DNA of 64,000 nucleotides. Source: Hexactinellida sp. DTS-2022 (Eukaryota; Porifera; Hexactinellida). This document shows positions 22,467 to 35,323 of the stretch, in pieces. A program made the translations under genes and the position numbers. The stretch lies in assembly GCA_028753945.1 (NCBI GenBank), contig JAPNXP010000013.1:1302001-1366000 (forward strand), read 5' to 3'. The first letter of the stretch is position 1. Every line of letters starts with the position of its first letter. The notes under the pieces were generated by a model, which was not told the DNA's origin, searched no databases, and saw nothing but the letters and a program-made list of their open reading frames with translations.

Positions 22467-25400
22467 AACAGGGATGCCAACCTCTCGAATCCAAAAATCG
22501 GGGGGTTTTGCCATTTTGGCGGGAGTTTTACAAAAAAGCAGGAGACCCAAAATATATGCTATTTTTTAAATTCTATTATGAATAGAACGATAGAATATCA
22601 TTATATAGTATACTTGGATATCTACAATTAGGAAACGCTCATTTTTATAGTTATAACTATCAAATTTCTTCCCCGTATCTCGCATTGACCCAATGTATGT
22701 CTTAATACAACAAAAACGAAATACAGGTGGATAGATTATTAATTAAATATAATTTTCAAAGTTTCTACAGAGTATGTTTTTTTATTAGATGTACGTAGAT
22801 GTAGCAGACTTAAATATCTTCAAAAGTTCTCGTATTTACGGGACATTTATCTTGAGGTTTCAAGAAATTCATTACGATTTAAGTTTCGTTGCCCTGGGGT
22901 AAAAGGTCTAAATATTAAAATCCCATTTTCACTTTCAATAAAAATTGAATTACATTCAGTTTGGACTTTGACATTCCGGGGAAACGGTATTAGGGCATAA
23001 AATTTGTAAAATGTGTTGAAAAGCTTATTCCACCCGTGGTTGCAAAGATCGACATAGTATATACTATACGATGAAAAAATTCATCTTCATAACTAGTATA
23101 ACAACTATATGTAGGATGTAGCACAAGGCCACCTGGGATGGGATGTTTCTTTAGCCCACTTATCAATACACTGTACCATAGCCGCGCCTACTCTATATAT
23201 GGCCTGTCAGTAACCTATAAAATATGGACCAAGGATGAAGGAGATGGTAATATTTATCCAACCACAATATTTATTTTCAAAAAAATAATAATAATCAACC
23301 ACATTAATTAGAAATATTCTTGAAATATATACAACTATTGATCAGATTTTATTCCAAACTCTTCTATTGACGTACAATCTCATCCTTTTAGTTTCGCTCT
23401 GGTATTTTATTAATATTAGCTTCTATTCATGCATTACTCGTGTTCTGTCCCCGGTTGCAAGAGCAACTACCACCCGGATGACCATGTTCCTGTGTTCAAG
23501 ATGTCTCAAAATCCACCAACCCTGAATCATGCCTGGACATGCGCTCTTCGTCGCGAGGATATTGGTGACCTGAAGGTGGTCTATGTATGTATATCAACCA
23601 TTTTGAGAAAGAAGACATAGACTACACTTTCAAAGTCCCAAAAGGTTTACTAAAGTACCGCGGGCGAAGCCAAAGCTGAAGGAAGGCGCTGTACCAAGTT
23701 TACTGCCTGGCTGCCCAGCGTATTATTCATCCATACCTACCAAACGGAATCGCTTCTCATACGATGCAAAAGAGGAAGAATTGATGAACCAAACACTACA
23801 ACTCAGCTTGCGATCCGAGAGTCATGAGAAAGAGAAGTTTGTGGTCAACTCTCTACAGGACTTGAAAGATAGTTAACCTTGATTTATTTACCAAATAGTT
23901 GGTGGTGTGCTTTCGTAATGAGAGTAACATAACGTTTGTTCTCGCTATCTCCGTAGATTTGTACCTTGAAATCAATGCTTATTTATCCACCTCAGCCTAT
24001 TCTAATGGACAGAGTATATCCGTTCCCATTGCTGCAATTAGTGACATCCGAGAAATTGAATCTGTTTTGCAGGAACTTGCTTTAAAATACAACTCTAGTT
24101 CTTATTGTGATTATCCCCTTTTAAGTTCGGTTGTGCATCCTTTGAAGATGTACGTCAATTATATAATTCAGAAAGAACAAGTTTAGCCTAGTTAGCTCCT
24201 CATTTGACTATGGAGTCATGTTTTTCAGTCTAGCATAGAGCGTCAAAATGTAAAACTGGTTTCGAAAGTCGTTAACTAATTAACAATATCTGCGCTAACT
24301 ATCCAGAATATAGAAAGAATACTCCGGGATTTGTTGATACCCTTCTTACTGTTTGGAAATTATTCAACGTTAACACACCATTTAAAGGAATACGTTTGAA
24401 CGATAATTTCTCGAGACCTTTGACTTTTAATGACGAGCGATTTCTATTTTTGACTTGTGTAGTTTTTGGTTAGATGCTTGGTAAACTTTACTAGAAAAAA
24501 TTGGCAAACTAAGTAAACAAACATCATCAGTTTTAGACATGCTTGTATTGCCTTACCACAAATTACCAACCATTTGACTCAATCTTGTGGCTTTAGATAT
24601 GTGTTATCCTCCTTTCTACAGACGGATCCCTTGGAACACCATTTCGGTCCATACCGTATGATGTCAGGTTCTAATTATCACATCTCCTATCTTAAAATCC
24701 TTGAACCTAGCATCCACTTGAACTTTCTAGCATAATCAAACATATTTACTGACCAACAAGACACTTCCTTTCAATCTATTCAGTCATTTGTCAAGTCATT
24801 TTCTTGTCCGTATTCCACTACTGATGGTGAATTCAATCTGGAGCCATTTCTTGATGAGTTCATGACCTATCAACAATTGACTGTGGTTCACAGTTGCTTC
24901 AATCATTAGCCTTTATTGCAGGCTATACTGTCCATCAGTACCCGAAACAACAAAACCGTGTCATGTCTATCTACATATGCTAACAGTTGATATAGAATTT
25001 CTCCTTTATTTAGACCTGGACTCCAGGGAATTATCCAGGAGCGCGAGACGCTCCTCTAGGCGTATGATTTGGGTAAATTCAGTGTTTAGGAGCGCGAAAA
25101 TTTTACATCTTCTCCTATACCATAACACTAAATTAGTGAATTAGGAGCATGAAAATTTGCTTGGATACTGAAAAGGAGCGTATCCTCAAATTGCTGTATA
25201 AGACCCTGCTGGACTCTCAGTATAAACTTCTGCAGCTAACGAACCGTGGCGGACTTAAATATCCATCTGAGCCAGTTTTGAAATCCATTCTTGTTTTATG
25301 GAAGACATTTAGTGCCATCGAAACAATAAAGAGCTGTTGGCGAAACTTGTAAGTGGACCTTCTAGAAAAATACTAGTTGAACTTTCGTTGATGTATTTGG

Positions 25401-26216
25401 AAGTTTACTTGTATTAGCGGTGTTTTTAGTTGGAACATCTTAACGAAGCTAGTCTACCGCAGCGAATCGAAATTCTTGCAAACAAAGTTAATAATTATAA
25501 CTCGCTGGTTCTTTCAAAAAGTATAGAAAAGCGTAAATTAAAGAAATTCTCTTAATTATGTGTCTACTTATTTGTATTACTCTGATTATTCTTATTTCTA
25601 TTATGTAGTTAAGTGCATCGTGTGTCAATGCTAGAGTCACAGAAAGAAAAAGGAGAGAGGAAAGAAAGCAAATAATTGTGTAGTAATAACTGTATATTAA
25701 TATTAGAAATTGGACTGTTTGTGTTTATTATTACTATTAAATTATGAAAATCCAATCACCGTTCTCATTACAGCTAATATTAATTACGGGCTACAGGGCT
25801 GAGTTATGTTTACGACCTAGAGACCCATAAAGAACTTGGTAGTTCAATATAGAAAACATTAAAAATTAAATTTTTCCATCTTCTTGTGCTCCCTGGTATA
25901 TCTACTGTCAGGCCATATATAGAGTAGGCTATGACTGTACTATTATTTTAATTCGAATTTATAGGTAATTCTTAATTAACTAACTTACAAGTATTAACTA
26001 ACTTACAAGTATATGAGTAGAACAAAAGTGGTACTCATATTTGACTGATTTTAGAAAAAATCTGGTTATTTACTTGTATATCATAAAATGTAAATATAGA
26101 AACAATTTCGAAAAATCGGGAGTTTCAAAAGTTTGGCGGGAGGTTGGGAGTGATGGGAGAAAAAAGGCAAAAAGCGGGAGACTCCCGCAAAGTGGGAGAG
26201 TTGGCAATCCTGTTAA
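22467..26216 (+). mobile_element. THAP/P-type transposon, decayed
   Basis: AACAGGGATGCCAACCTCTC at the left pairs with the complement of TAACAGGATTGCCAACTCTC at the right. Both ends are followed by GCGGGAG-rich sequence. The interior encodes a P-type transposase on the plus strand beginning with a THAP domain. It sits just past the C-terminal codons of the BED-hAT transposase (26224). Flanking heptamers AATAATC and TATTATC agree at 5 of 7 positions, only weak support for a duplication. Confidence 0.65.
23429..25555 (+). pseudogene. P-type (THAP9-like) transposase, multiple lesions
   Basis: The first part, MHYSCSVPGCKSNYH, is a THAP zinc finger start (C-x4-C). The second half of the finger, CINHFEKEDIDYTF, follows near 23594 only after a two-base frame change. 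No intron separates the halves here as in the 38597-42742 copy. Later pieces align with that copy: SVPIAAISDIREIESVLQEL (24019 on), VWKLFNVNTPFKGIRLND (24348 on), DPLEHHFGPYRMMSGSNYH (24627 on, presumed Glu in LEHHFG), SLAFIAGYTV (24905 on), and NRGGLKYPSEPVLKS (25240 on) to KVNNYNSLVLSKS before a stop near 25555. A stretch in the catalytic first half (about 24190-24280) is missing. It is non-functional. Confidence 0.75.
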
Positions 26217-26223
26217 GTATTAT

Positions 26224-27990
26224 CCCTAAGAAACATTAGTGTTTCAAAAGTTTTATCAGAAAGAATGCAACTATCTGGACGGAAGATCTTTCCAGCAATA
26301 CTGAAAAGGCGTTCTACGAGTAGATGAAGCTGGAACTGCTAGATATCTCATGGCTAATATCGAAAGTTTGGGATGAGTCTTCATGATCTTTCCAGAAAGA
26401 AAGTGGATCAGAGTTTACCTGGAATAGTAGATTTGAGGACATAATCTTTTAGTTCTGATTCATCAGTGAATATATTTTATATGTATTCTTCATAAAGTCC
26501 ATAAACGAAAACAATTTAGTTATTTTGGATTTTAGCTGTTCACTTTCACAATCTACCACTGGGGGGTTTGATTTTTTGTTTTCAATTTTATACATATTGG
26601 CCAATTTTCACTTTTGTAATGATCTCTCTCCGCGGGATGTTTGCACCACTTCAGTTTAAAGCGAGAATATTATATACTAGCTGTCGTGTATGTATCTTAG
26701 GACTCATAAATGGAATGTCGTCGTTCAAGTGATTTTGCAAGTTCTTTGACTAGGGCGTTCGAATATTGTATATTTTATGAGCACTTAGACCTCGAATACA
26801 TGGAATAACTAAGTTTGAAGATACTTTATTCTCAATTTGTGCAATTTCGTTGCTTCCTCAAAAGGGGATATAATTTCGACAAATCAGAGATTGTTTTCGA
26901 TAACTTGGACGTGTCAAGGGTGTTTAATATATAATTATCTACTTTAAGAACTGACTTAATCATTATTAATTGTGAGTTCCAACGAGTAGGGAGACTTGAC
27001 TGTAACCTGTTCTCACTTAATTTCATGGCGTTAATTTCCAATAATAAGGTAGTTGACTTGCGTACATGTGATACAATTGTAGATACCTTCGAAATAACCT
27101 TTGAAAAAATATCAGCATTATTAAGGCCATCCTTTACTGCAAGCTGAAGTGTATGTGCAAAGGAGGAGTTACAAACTGGAGGGAGCAAAGCAAGAACATC
27201 CACTCTAATTCAAAATATGGATCACCGGAGTTGTCAATATCATCTTCAACGTCATTTTGATGGGATACCGCTGTAAAGCGTCAAACCCAGATAGACTGAA
27301 CGCACTCACTGTATGCGTAGTCAGTAATGATGGCAGAAATCTTGTTGCTAATTTCTTATGAAGCGATAATTTCCTTAAATTTGTCACATATGTCGCAAGC
27401 AGAATGTCTGCCTGAAAATCTGTGACATGAAACCATTATGGAATGAATTTTCCAGTCCAAGATGAAGTGACCAGTAATTCCTATGTAACTCTTAATTTGT
27501 CTGTTTGACCAAAGATCAGTAGTCAGAGCATAAAATGAACTTGTTCAACCTTTTCCACAAGATTTTCGTGGATCTTAATATATTTTCCCCTTATCAATTA
27601 GTGGAAAGATGCTTTCTGGTAGGCACTTGATATTTTGGGTCTAACTTGTATATAAAATTACGAAACCTTGGACTCTCAACAACTGAAAAGTTGCAGGAAA
27701 TCCGCTGCAACAAGTAGTAGTAATTTCCTGTTGATGTGAATCATGAGGAGGATACTTTTACTTAAAGTGCAGTAGGGTAAGTTTCAGTTGATCGTAGTCC
27801 TTTGGTTAATTGAAATTATTGAGTTCTTCATATTTCATAAGATTATTTCGTTTCATATGCTTGATGAAGTTGGTTGTTGCTTTTAAACAACCTGAAATTT
27901 CTTTCAGATAATATTTTCATTTTGCTTTGAAATTGCCATCTAAATTATCCAGGATATCAAAGTGTTTAAATACATCAGGATTTATTATAT
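26224..27990 (-). pseudogene. BED-finger hAT transposase
   Basis: On the minus strand, a BED-like finger C-terminus (KATTNFIKHMKRNNL) lies near 27860. The hAT core follows near 27530-27400 (ALTTDLWSNRQIKSYI, then WKIHSIMVSCHRFSGRHSA). SSFAHTLQLAVKDGLNNAD and RLQSSLPTRWNSQLIMIKS come next (27165-26970). The C-terminal dimerisation segment is VERLFSIAGKIFRPDSC followed by LSDKTFETLMFLRDN, ending near 26224. These are in the order expected for an Ac/hobo-type transposase. Frameshifts and stops separate the blocks. A P-type element lies directly downstream of the last recognised codon. Confidence 0.75.
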
Positions 27991-28109
27991 ATTTAACGGA
28001 CTTTGGAAAGTATTTAGGGACAAGTACAAGTACATTGGAATAAACGAAAAGGTACTTAGGTACAAGTACAAGTACTCAATAATTTGTACTTTAACACAAC
28101 CCTGCACGA

Positions 28110-28860
28110 AGTAGTTAACATAGTCGCGCTGACAGTGACCTGAATTTCTCCATGGAGTCTGAGCGTGTTTAATGGTCACAGGTTCTAAAACGAATATTTG
28201 CAGGTGACCGAATTCCTTGAATCCAACGGATTGGCCTTCGCGGGTAGTACGATGAGAGATTTGAAAGCAAGGCCTCGTGCAACAACTACAATGACTTGCC
28301 AAAAGTATTGAACATCAAAAATATTATGAATTCATATATTCAAGCTTATAGCAGCATAATAGCATTTTGTAGATCTTCAACATGGATGTTTATACAAACC
28401 AATATGTTGAGCATAATCAAATGCAAAATTTTTGAATTTACATTTTTATGGAGGTGTTAACCTCATTAACTATATAATGAGCTAATTAAATATATAATTT
28501 CTGATCATTATGATGTAATTTGAATATACTAATTCTGATTTCAGAATTGAATTCCACGGGGTCGAATTAATCTAGGTGCTTAATTTAAAATCATTATGAT
28601 TATTATATACTGAGATGCATCAACATTCCCACTTGTGCCACAAGTTGCACGTGGTAGAGATATTATGTCACTTCATGGAAATTTCCTCAAATGTAATGAA
28701 ATCATATTATTGTTTTAATTTAGAACTATAGTAAGATATTTATAGGCATTTCAGAGTAGTATAAACAGCGTTAATAGTTACCAGAGAAATATTGTGTCTG
28801 CATTGAAATTACTGGTGTTTAAATACTTTTAGCTGGTTAGTGTATATTAATTAATACCCT
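28110..28860. repeat. dispersed repeat shared with 37190-37430
   Basis: The portion at 28440-28670 (GGAGGTGTTAACCTCATTAAC, TATATAATGAGCTAAT, TTCCCACTTGTGCCACAAGT) parallels 37190-37390 with moderate divergence. It separates coding parts of the TTF-hAT. Class unknown. Confidence 0.5.
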
Positions 28861-29230
28861 AAAGCTTCTTGCCAAGTTTGATGCATTCATTGCAGGTCAC
28901 ATCGCCAAGTACGCGGACAAAGGGTGCGGTGGCGTAGCATATCTATCTTCGATAATCGCTAATGAGTTTATCTCTCTGATCGCGAATAAAATAACTGAAA
29001 TGATCGTGGCTGAAGTAGTAAAAGCAAAATACTACTCTATCAGCGTGGATTCAAGTCCCGATATCAGACATGTGGACCAGCTTGTGGTAGTGATCCGTTA
29101 TGTTCACCCCAATCGACATGTATGTGTTGAACACTTCCTTACATTAATTCCTATTTTCTCACACACATGAGCATCACTCGTATATGTCACACTAGGATTA
29201 CTTCAAAGACTAGGAATAGATCTGCAGGAA

Positions 29231-29388
29231 GGTTGGGTTCAAAAATATTTTCAATTACAATTACAATTACGCTATCCTTAGAATTTCAACTACAATTACA
29301 TTTACAATTATAAGGATTTGTGTTGTTCAATTACGTAATAAATCGTATTGAATTAATTACAATTATAATTGAACCAAACCCTGCCCTC
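29231..29388. mobile_element. hAT-like MITE with (ATTACA)n interior
   Basis: CAGGAAGGTTGGGTTCAAAA at the left and the complement of CAGGGTTTGGTTCAATTA at the right. The interior is AATTACAATTACAATTAC repeats. No clear target duplication. Confidence 0.5.
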
Positions 29389-29389
29389 A

Positions 29390-30069
29390 TGACAACAAAG
29401 AGAAGTAATTTGTTCAAGTAAATCAACACCTTACTAGAAGTCTAGCAAAATTTCAAGCCAAGCCATAAAATGAGTCTAATAAATATTATATTCATAACGA
29501 ACACTAGAAAACGCATACTTGACAATTTTTACTGTGCCGACTATACCATAGTATAGTGGGCCAGTATTGAAATCAATGCCATTATTATTTTATTATTTTT
29601 AATTTTACTGTGCCGACTATATAGTGGCCCAGTATTGAGTGCGCGTCGCGGTCTGGGTGCGCGTCGCGCACCCAGAGTATTTTTTAAACTAAATTTGGTC
29701 TTTTTTTGGTAAATATAATATTTTTGGTCTATTTGGGTGCACGATTGTAAAATAAACATTTCCTAGGGTGCGCGGAACTCTTAGGGCTAGATGAAGGCCT
29801 GGTCTGATGGAAAAAGACAAATTTTTATAATGGGTTTAATTCATGCCATAAATGGAGGTTGAAATCTCTTTGTTTATTCACACTTCAGTTTCAGCAAAAC
29901 TGTTAAATCTTACTCTATTGTTTCAACTTGCGATAAATATATTGATTTAACTTATAAATTCCAGCTGGCTTCTATTTAATTGTAGTATTACTATACAATG
30001 GATAAAATAAAATAAAATTGGGAATTTGATGACTTAATTCAACTTACCGTGGATAACATTGCTAAAATA
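29390..30069. other. no gene; short duplicated GC block
   Basis: ACTGTGCCGACTATA...GGCCAGTATTGA occurs twice (29530-29565, 29608-29638), followed by GTGCGCGTCGCG repeats at 29638-29675. The rest is AT-rich with no protein signal. Confidence 0.45.
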
Positions 30070-30350
30070 AATAACTTATAATGAATTAATTATAAATAAA
30101 TAATGAATGAATGGCATTAAACTCAAGATGGAAACAAACTTCAAATGTATCAACCCGTTACTTGTCGGACTAATTAACAAATGGTTCTTGACACCTTGAG
30201 GCGTTGATGACATGGCGAAAAAAAATCCCAAATTGCAGCTGTCCTTTGGAGGCACTATCAATAAACCACAATCAAAATATAGTGCACCAAAGGGAAATGC
30301 GTCGGCACAGCTGGAATTTTGGATAATTTACTATTCTTCCGTAGCTCATC
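30070..30350. repeat. dispersed repeat, copy 1
   Basis: TTGACACCTTGAGGCGTTGA...GACATGGCG...AAATTGCAGCTGT...GGCACTATCAATAAACCA is shared with 36990-37190 and more loosely with 32740-32830. Ends not defined. Class unknown. Confidence 0.55.
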
Positions 30351-30410
30351 CACAGAACAGAGTTTAATTAACTAAGAACCCTAATTTTCAGGACAGGTGA
30401 CTAATGGGTT

Positions 30411-30840
30411 CAGAGGGTCCGAATGGATCGGAAGACGTGTCCATATCCGCTCCATAATCCATCACATCTAGAATTAAAATTCCAATTCCGTTCAATATCC
30501 GTAAATCACGGATTTTCAATACGTAAATCCGTAATCCATATTGACCCTCTATCCATTGCTGATTTTTAAATTCTATAAAATCTATACAGATTTCCAAATC
30601 CATACGGATTTGCTAAATCCATACGAACTTCCAAATCCATATGGAACCATTATACCATATTACGATAAGGAATTTTTATAGATTTGAGAATAATTTCCAA
30701 ATTCTTTAAAATATCCGATATTTACGGATTTGGAATGGATTTGAGAATTATTCCAAATCCGTTCCAAAATCCGTAAATTACGGATTTGACGGATTCCACA
30801 TCCGTAAATCCGCAAATCCGTAATCCATTCGGATCCTCTG
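30411..30840. mobile_element. hAT MITE filled with ATCCGTAAATC repeats
   Basis: CAGAGGGTCCGAATGGATCG and the complement of CAGAGGATCCGAATGGATTA pair at the ends. Flanks AATGGGTT and CCTGGGTT agree at 6 of 8. Almost the whole interior is variants of AAATCCGTAATCC and CCATACGGATTT. Confidence 0.75.
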
Positions 30841-31043
30841 CCTGGGTTCACGATTTTTGATTAAAAACTTTAGGACACATTTTACACCTGTTTAACGTTA
30901 GAAAAGATGAATAAATAGTGCGAAATTATTCAATTTATATGCATTCGATAGAGAATTTATTTTTACACCCTTTCACAGTGCTTGAATTTTCAAATTTGGC
31001 TTCGTTTGTGCAACAATAGAGTTGCAAATATCCCTTGATTATT

Positions 31044-31365
31044 AATTACGTCATCATGCAATAATGAGTAACATATTGGCAATCTGGTGTGACCAACGTG
31101 TCCGCATCATTAATGTACATTGTACATGCTCTATTAAATTATCAGATTTTTATCTCTTAGAGAGCGGGAATTATGTGCGTTTAAGTAAATTTTCAGGGTT
31201 CTCGAAATGTGACGACGTCATAACTTGTCGAGGTGTGAGAAATTCTGAGTGTAAAACTCAACTTGTTGGCGGGTACCGAAAGTTATTCCTATATACCAAA
31301 ATGACAATTGAAACCGTCCAGTTTCTTCAATCAACTCGGAACATACAAACAAATATATATATATA
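31044..31365 (-). mobile_element. Helitron-like fragment (5' part)
   Basis: Reverse orientation. GTGTCCGCATCATTAATG and GTCGAGGTGTGAGAAATT, running to the family 5' region (CAACTCGGAACATACAAAC) at 31365. The 3' hairpin region is missing. Confidence 0.6.
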
Positions 31366-31644
31366 AGTACCAATCCAGAAAGTGTCTTTTATTACACGAT
31401 TTAGGGACATATTTTAAAAGTTTAGCTTTTTTTACAACACAATTTAGATAAAAAAAAGCTCGATTCCCTATAAGGAAATTCACCATAAGTGTGTTTTATG
31501 GAGTATTTTCCAATATTAAGGGACATGTTCTGGATATATAAAGGTTTGTGTTTCAATAGTATATATATATGGATGCTTCCATTTTGTTTATCAGGGGTTG
31601 TCGAGTGTGCGGGATTGAAATTTGATAGCCAAGTTAATTTTATT

Positions 31645-32108
31645 ACTACGCTTGCTAGGTCGCTTCGCGGCAAAACACAAACCGCTTCGCGGTTGGTATG
31701 TTTGGTTTATATACTTCTAACATTGATTATGAAGCGTAAATAGGCATAAATAATTAAATTTAACAATGTGAAATTTTAGTGATTACGTCATTATGCGACA
31801 ATGAGTAAGCATAGTGGCAATCTGGTGTGACAACGTGTCCATATCATCAATGTACATGTTCTATTAAAAAATTTCAGATTTTTATATATTACAGGGCGGG
31901 AATTATCTGCGATTAAGTGAAATTTCATGCTTCTCGAAATGTGACATACGTCATAACTTGGCGAGGTGTGAGAAATTTCGGGTGGAAACCTCAACTTCTT
32001 GTCGGCGGCCAAAGGTTACCTCTATATGTCAAAAATCAGATTTGGAAACCGTCCAGTTTCTTCAATCAACTCGGAACATACAAACAAATATATATATATA
32101 TATACTAG
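31645..32108 (-). mobile_element. Helitron-like element
   Basis: Reverse orientation. ACGCTTGCTAGGTCGCTTCG and the CCGCTTCGCGG hairpin start it, then the conserved interior to CAACTCGGAACATACAAAC and a TA repeat. The terminal CTAG is lost. Seen with the 31044-31365 copy in the same orientation 280 bp away. Confidence 0.65.
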
Positions 32109-32269
32109 CCGAAAAGCCGTCCTCCAGGCGGCGTTTTTCTAATAGTTATTGTAGAAACTTTTCCGGGGGTTTTGGGTTTATCGTTCACTGGTATAATTAT
32201 ATTTTGTGTGGGTTTATATGATAGACCATGGCCTACTTAATATACGGCTATATATGTCGCCGAGAAGGC

Positions 32270-32570
32270 TATAAAACAAAGAGGCCAGTTTCTAATTTTC
32301 AAAATGGAGAATTGATCTTTATTCGAATAATTAGCAATGATAGAGCTGAAAAGTGTATTATAACTTATAACTATATAGGAATATGGTATCCAGGTATACA
32401 TAGCACCCTCCAGAATTGTGATATGTCATCATCTGATGACGTTATGGTTATTTTGGTTGCGAATTATCTTGTTATTCTAGCATACTTTTAACATAGTTCA
32501 ACGCGATATAAATGTTCAAAATTGGAACATGGTTATACCAAGAAGTAGTAGAATAAAATATATCGATATG
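32270..32570. mobile_element. diverged arm of the 37.4-38.5 kb foldback family
   Basis: ATAACTTATAACTATATAGG, GTATACATAGCACC and ATATGTCATCATCTGATGAC parallel 37500-37760 in the same order. Only one arm is present. Confidence 0.6.
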
Positions 32571-33356
32571 GTAGCCAAAGCTAAATTCATTTTAAATTAC
32601 TATTAATAATTAAAGTTAATAAATGTGTATTGACAGTAAAGTATTATAATTAGAATAAGTATTTAAACTAATTAGCTAAATATCAATAATCTCAGTGATG
32701 ATACAATTTAGAAACAAACTTCCAATTTATTAATTGATCATTAGCCACGTAATCACCTCTACAAATGGGACTTGACACATTGAAGTGATGATGACATCTT
32801 CGAAAAAATGTGTTTTACAAATTGTGAATAGATATTTAGAATGTGTTGGTTTGCGTAGGGTGAACACCCAACCAGCACAGAAAAAATGCTGACTCATCAT
32901 CTATTATATTCTACTGAAGCTAGACTATCTCTGAAATGAGTGAGCTAAAAGGAAACTTCTAACATATTAACGAGGATTTACCACATTAAAAAACATTCTG
33001 AAATGGTTTACACCTTTATAGTGATGATGACGAGATGAAATATCTAAAATTACAGCTGTGCAGAGATATCAATCAATCAACCAACAAAATATACGTGTAT
33101 GCCTTCAAAGGAACATGCTGCGGCTCGGTTGTATTTTTTATTCTCCTAGACGGTGCTCCTGGCCACACCTTCATAGACAAAGAGCTGAAAATTGGCATTT
33201 AGGTGCGGTGTGGCCGTCTAATTTACACCTGGTGGTTTGATTTTTATCAAATAATTTTAACACCCATTTAAACCAACTATGGCTCATAACATTAAATAGT
33301 TAATGGTGACCACTGACATTAATAAAATGTAAATGTATGGATGGAGAATTAAAATA
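32571..33356. other. no recognisable gene
   Basis: AT-rich intronic sequence. Apart from a weak match to the dispersed repeat at 32740-32830, nothing is recognised. Confidence 0.4.
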
Positions 33357-33693
33357 CAGTGTACTCCGCTTAATTTGGGACACCGGTTAATCGAGACACC
33401 CGCTTAATTGGGATAACGCCCCAAAAACAGAATCCTTTCATTAGAAGCTATACTAAATTTTCGGGTAATCGGGACAAACTCCGCTTAATCGGGACAAACT
33501 AAAAATATTTGGTTCAAAATTGGTGCTCGCTCAATAAAAAATTCATATTGATCAGAACAAATTCTAATAATCTTTGTCAAAATACTGATGAATGCAGGAC
33601 AAAATGTCTAAATATTGTATATTTCTTATTTTGATTTCCGTAGTATTGAAATTTACCAGATATTATGACCTTGTGTTCAGGCATATATCGAAC

Positions 33694-34376
33694 CAGGGTT
33701 CTAAAAAATGAGTGTAAAAATTAAGGCGCCTTAATTTTGGTCATTCATATCTACTCGCCATATTTTTTTTTCGTCCGAGCTCCAATTGATTTACTAGCCT
33801 TATTTTTTTTTCCAATATTACCCCTCTAGATTTACTCGCCTTAGTTTGTATTTCGATCCTACCCCAATTGGTTTACTCGCCTTAATTTTTTTTTCGGTCA
33901 TAGCCCAATTGGTAGACTCATCATATAACAACCTTTAATCCAGTTAAGTATAAATAAATGTTGACTTGCCACAATTTTTCAAATTATTCTTTGCACAATT
34001 ACAGTTTACTATATGTAAACACCATTATTAGCTTTTTCCTTATTAGAGATTCTTTAATAAAATACTACACCTTTACCACGAATTGGGTTAATTAATTAAG
34101 ACTTCAAAAAAACACTTGTTTCGAATATCTATTGTTCACCAAATATTACACGCCTTAATTTAGTTTCCTTAAGTTTTACACGCCTTAATTTTTTCCATCT
34201 AATAAATGTATTTACTAGCCTTAATATTTTTTCTGGCAGCCAATGAATAATTTTACTCGCCTTAATTTTTATATTTCGCTTTTTTCATTTATAATACTCG
34301 TCATACTATTTTTTCTTAAAATTAAAAAAAAACAAGGCTTATGACGAGTAAAAAAATTAAGGCGTGTAAAACCCTG
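33694..34376. mobile_element. hAT MITE with TTACTCGCCTTAATT repeats
   Basis: CAGGGTTCTAAAAAATGAG at the left and the complement of CAGGGTTTTACACGCC at the right. Flanking 8-mers TATCGAAC and TATCAAAC differ at one base. Variants of ACTCGCCTTAATTTTTTT are repeated about ten times across the interior. Confidence 0.8.
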
Positions 34377-35323
34377 TATCAAACCATAGCATTCTATACT
34401 CTAAGGCAATGCCGCGGTTGAATGGACTTGTGCCATGGAAGAACTAGTAGTCAACAAAATATATGCGATGCAATTATTCTTCGAAATAAGTAATCCAGGG
34501 TGCTTCTACTTATGTAATTGTTTTTTATAAAGGTGGTCATGTACAAGACGCATATTTTTGAGGTACCACTTGGTCGAAATGACCACACCGTATTGTCTAA
34601 TAGGCAAAATATGCCAAAACTTTAAACGCATGTAAAATATAAAATTTCGCTTTTTCAAACAAATTGCTGTAACTAACCCATTTAGGAGTTATTTTACATA
34701 AAATATCTCAGAATCAATTATGGAATGTTACCACATTCCTCTGTTGCCTTGGAAACATGTAATATCTCGAGTAGGAATATAGTCACAGCTTAGTCAATAG
34801 ATCCAATCGATAGCCCGTCCTTAACTTCCTATTCAATGATAATATATTTCGACGCTCTATCACCGAACAATTTTCTGAGAATTGTGATCATTGCAATATA
34901 TATTCAAATGGTTATATACATTTTGCATAAAATTCGAGATATTACCTCAATAATTGAATTCACGTTTCCAAGGCAACAGAGGAATGTGGTAACATTCCAT
35001 AATTGATTCTGAGATATTTTATGTAAAATAACTCCTAAATGGGTTAGTTACAGCAATTTGTTTGAAAAAGCGAAATTTTACATTCTACATGCGTTCAAAG
35101 TTTTGGCATATTTTGCCTATTAGACAATACGGTGACGTCATTTCGACCAAGTGGTACCTCAAAAATATGCGTCTTGTACATGACCACCTTTATAAAAAAC
35201 AATTACATAAGTAGAAGCACCCTGGATTATTTATTTCGAAGAATAATTGCATTGCATATATTTAGTTGACTATACTAGTTCATCCATGGTCCAAGTCCAT
35301 TCAACCGTGGCATTGCCTTAGAG

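Larger units (their letters stand above)
21440..28104 (-). mobile_element. BED-finger hAT transposon containing a P-type element
   Basis: CAGGGTTGGGTTCAA at 21440 and the complement of CAGGGTTGTGTTAAAGTAC at 28104 form the termini. Iterated ACAAGTACAAGT motifs sit inside each end (22270-22360, 28020-28080). Flanking 8-mers CAAGGACT and CACGAAGT agree at only 5 of 8 bases, so the insertion is old. The transposase runs on the minus strand (27990-26224). Two later insertions lie inside: a MITE near the left end and a THAP/P-type element at about 22467-26216. Confidence 0.65.
21110..29165 (+). pseudogene. hAT transposase with TTF-type zinc finger (ZMYM-like), split by another hAT
   Basis: The left part (21110-21439) reads GEWLCYSPLEGKVYCFQC, then FNGWREFDGRKSHENSLYHR, which is the TTF zinc finger found in one branch of hAT transposases. 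The right part (28105-29165) resumes with a VVNIVALTV-like stretch, FLESNGLAFAGSTMRDL, and then the RNase-H-like core: HIAKYADKGCGGVAYLSS, ANKITEMIVAEVVKAKYYSI, SVDSSPDIRHVDQL (presumed first catalytic Asp in VDSS). The two parts are separated by an inserted hAT element of 6.7 kb (21440-28104). Stops and frame changes occur in both parts, and the C-terminal dimerisation region was not found. It is an old, dead host for later insertions. Confidence 0.7.

Noticed and set aside
31445-32110. Plus-strand frames at 31489-31743 and 31917-32221 as host exons
   Set aside because: They overlap Helitron-like repeat sequence that recurs in several places with the frame disrupted.
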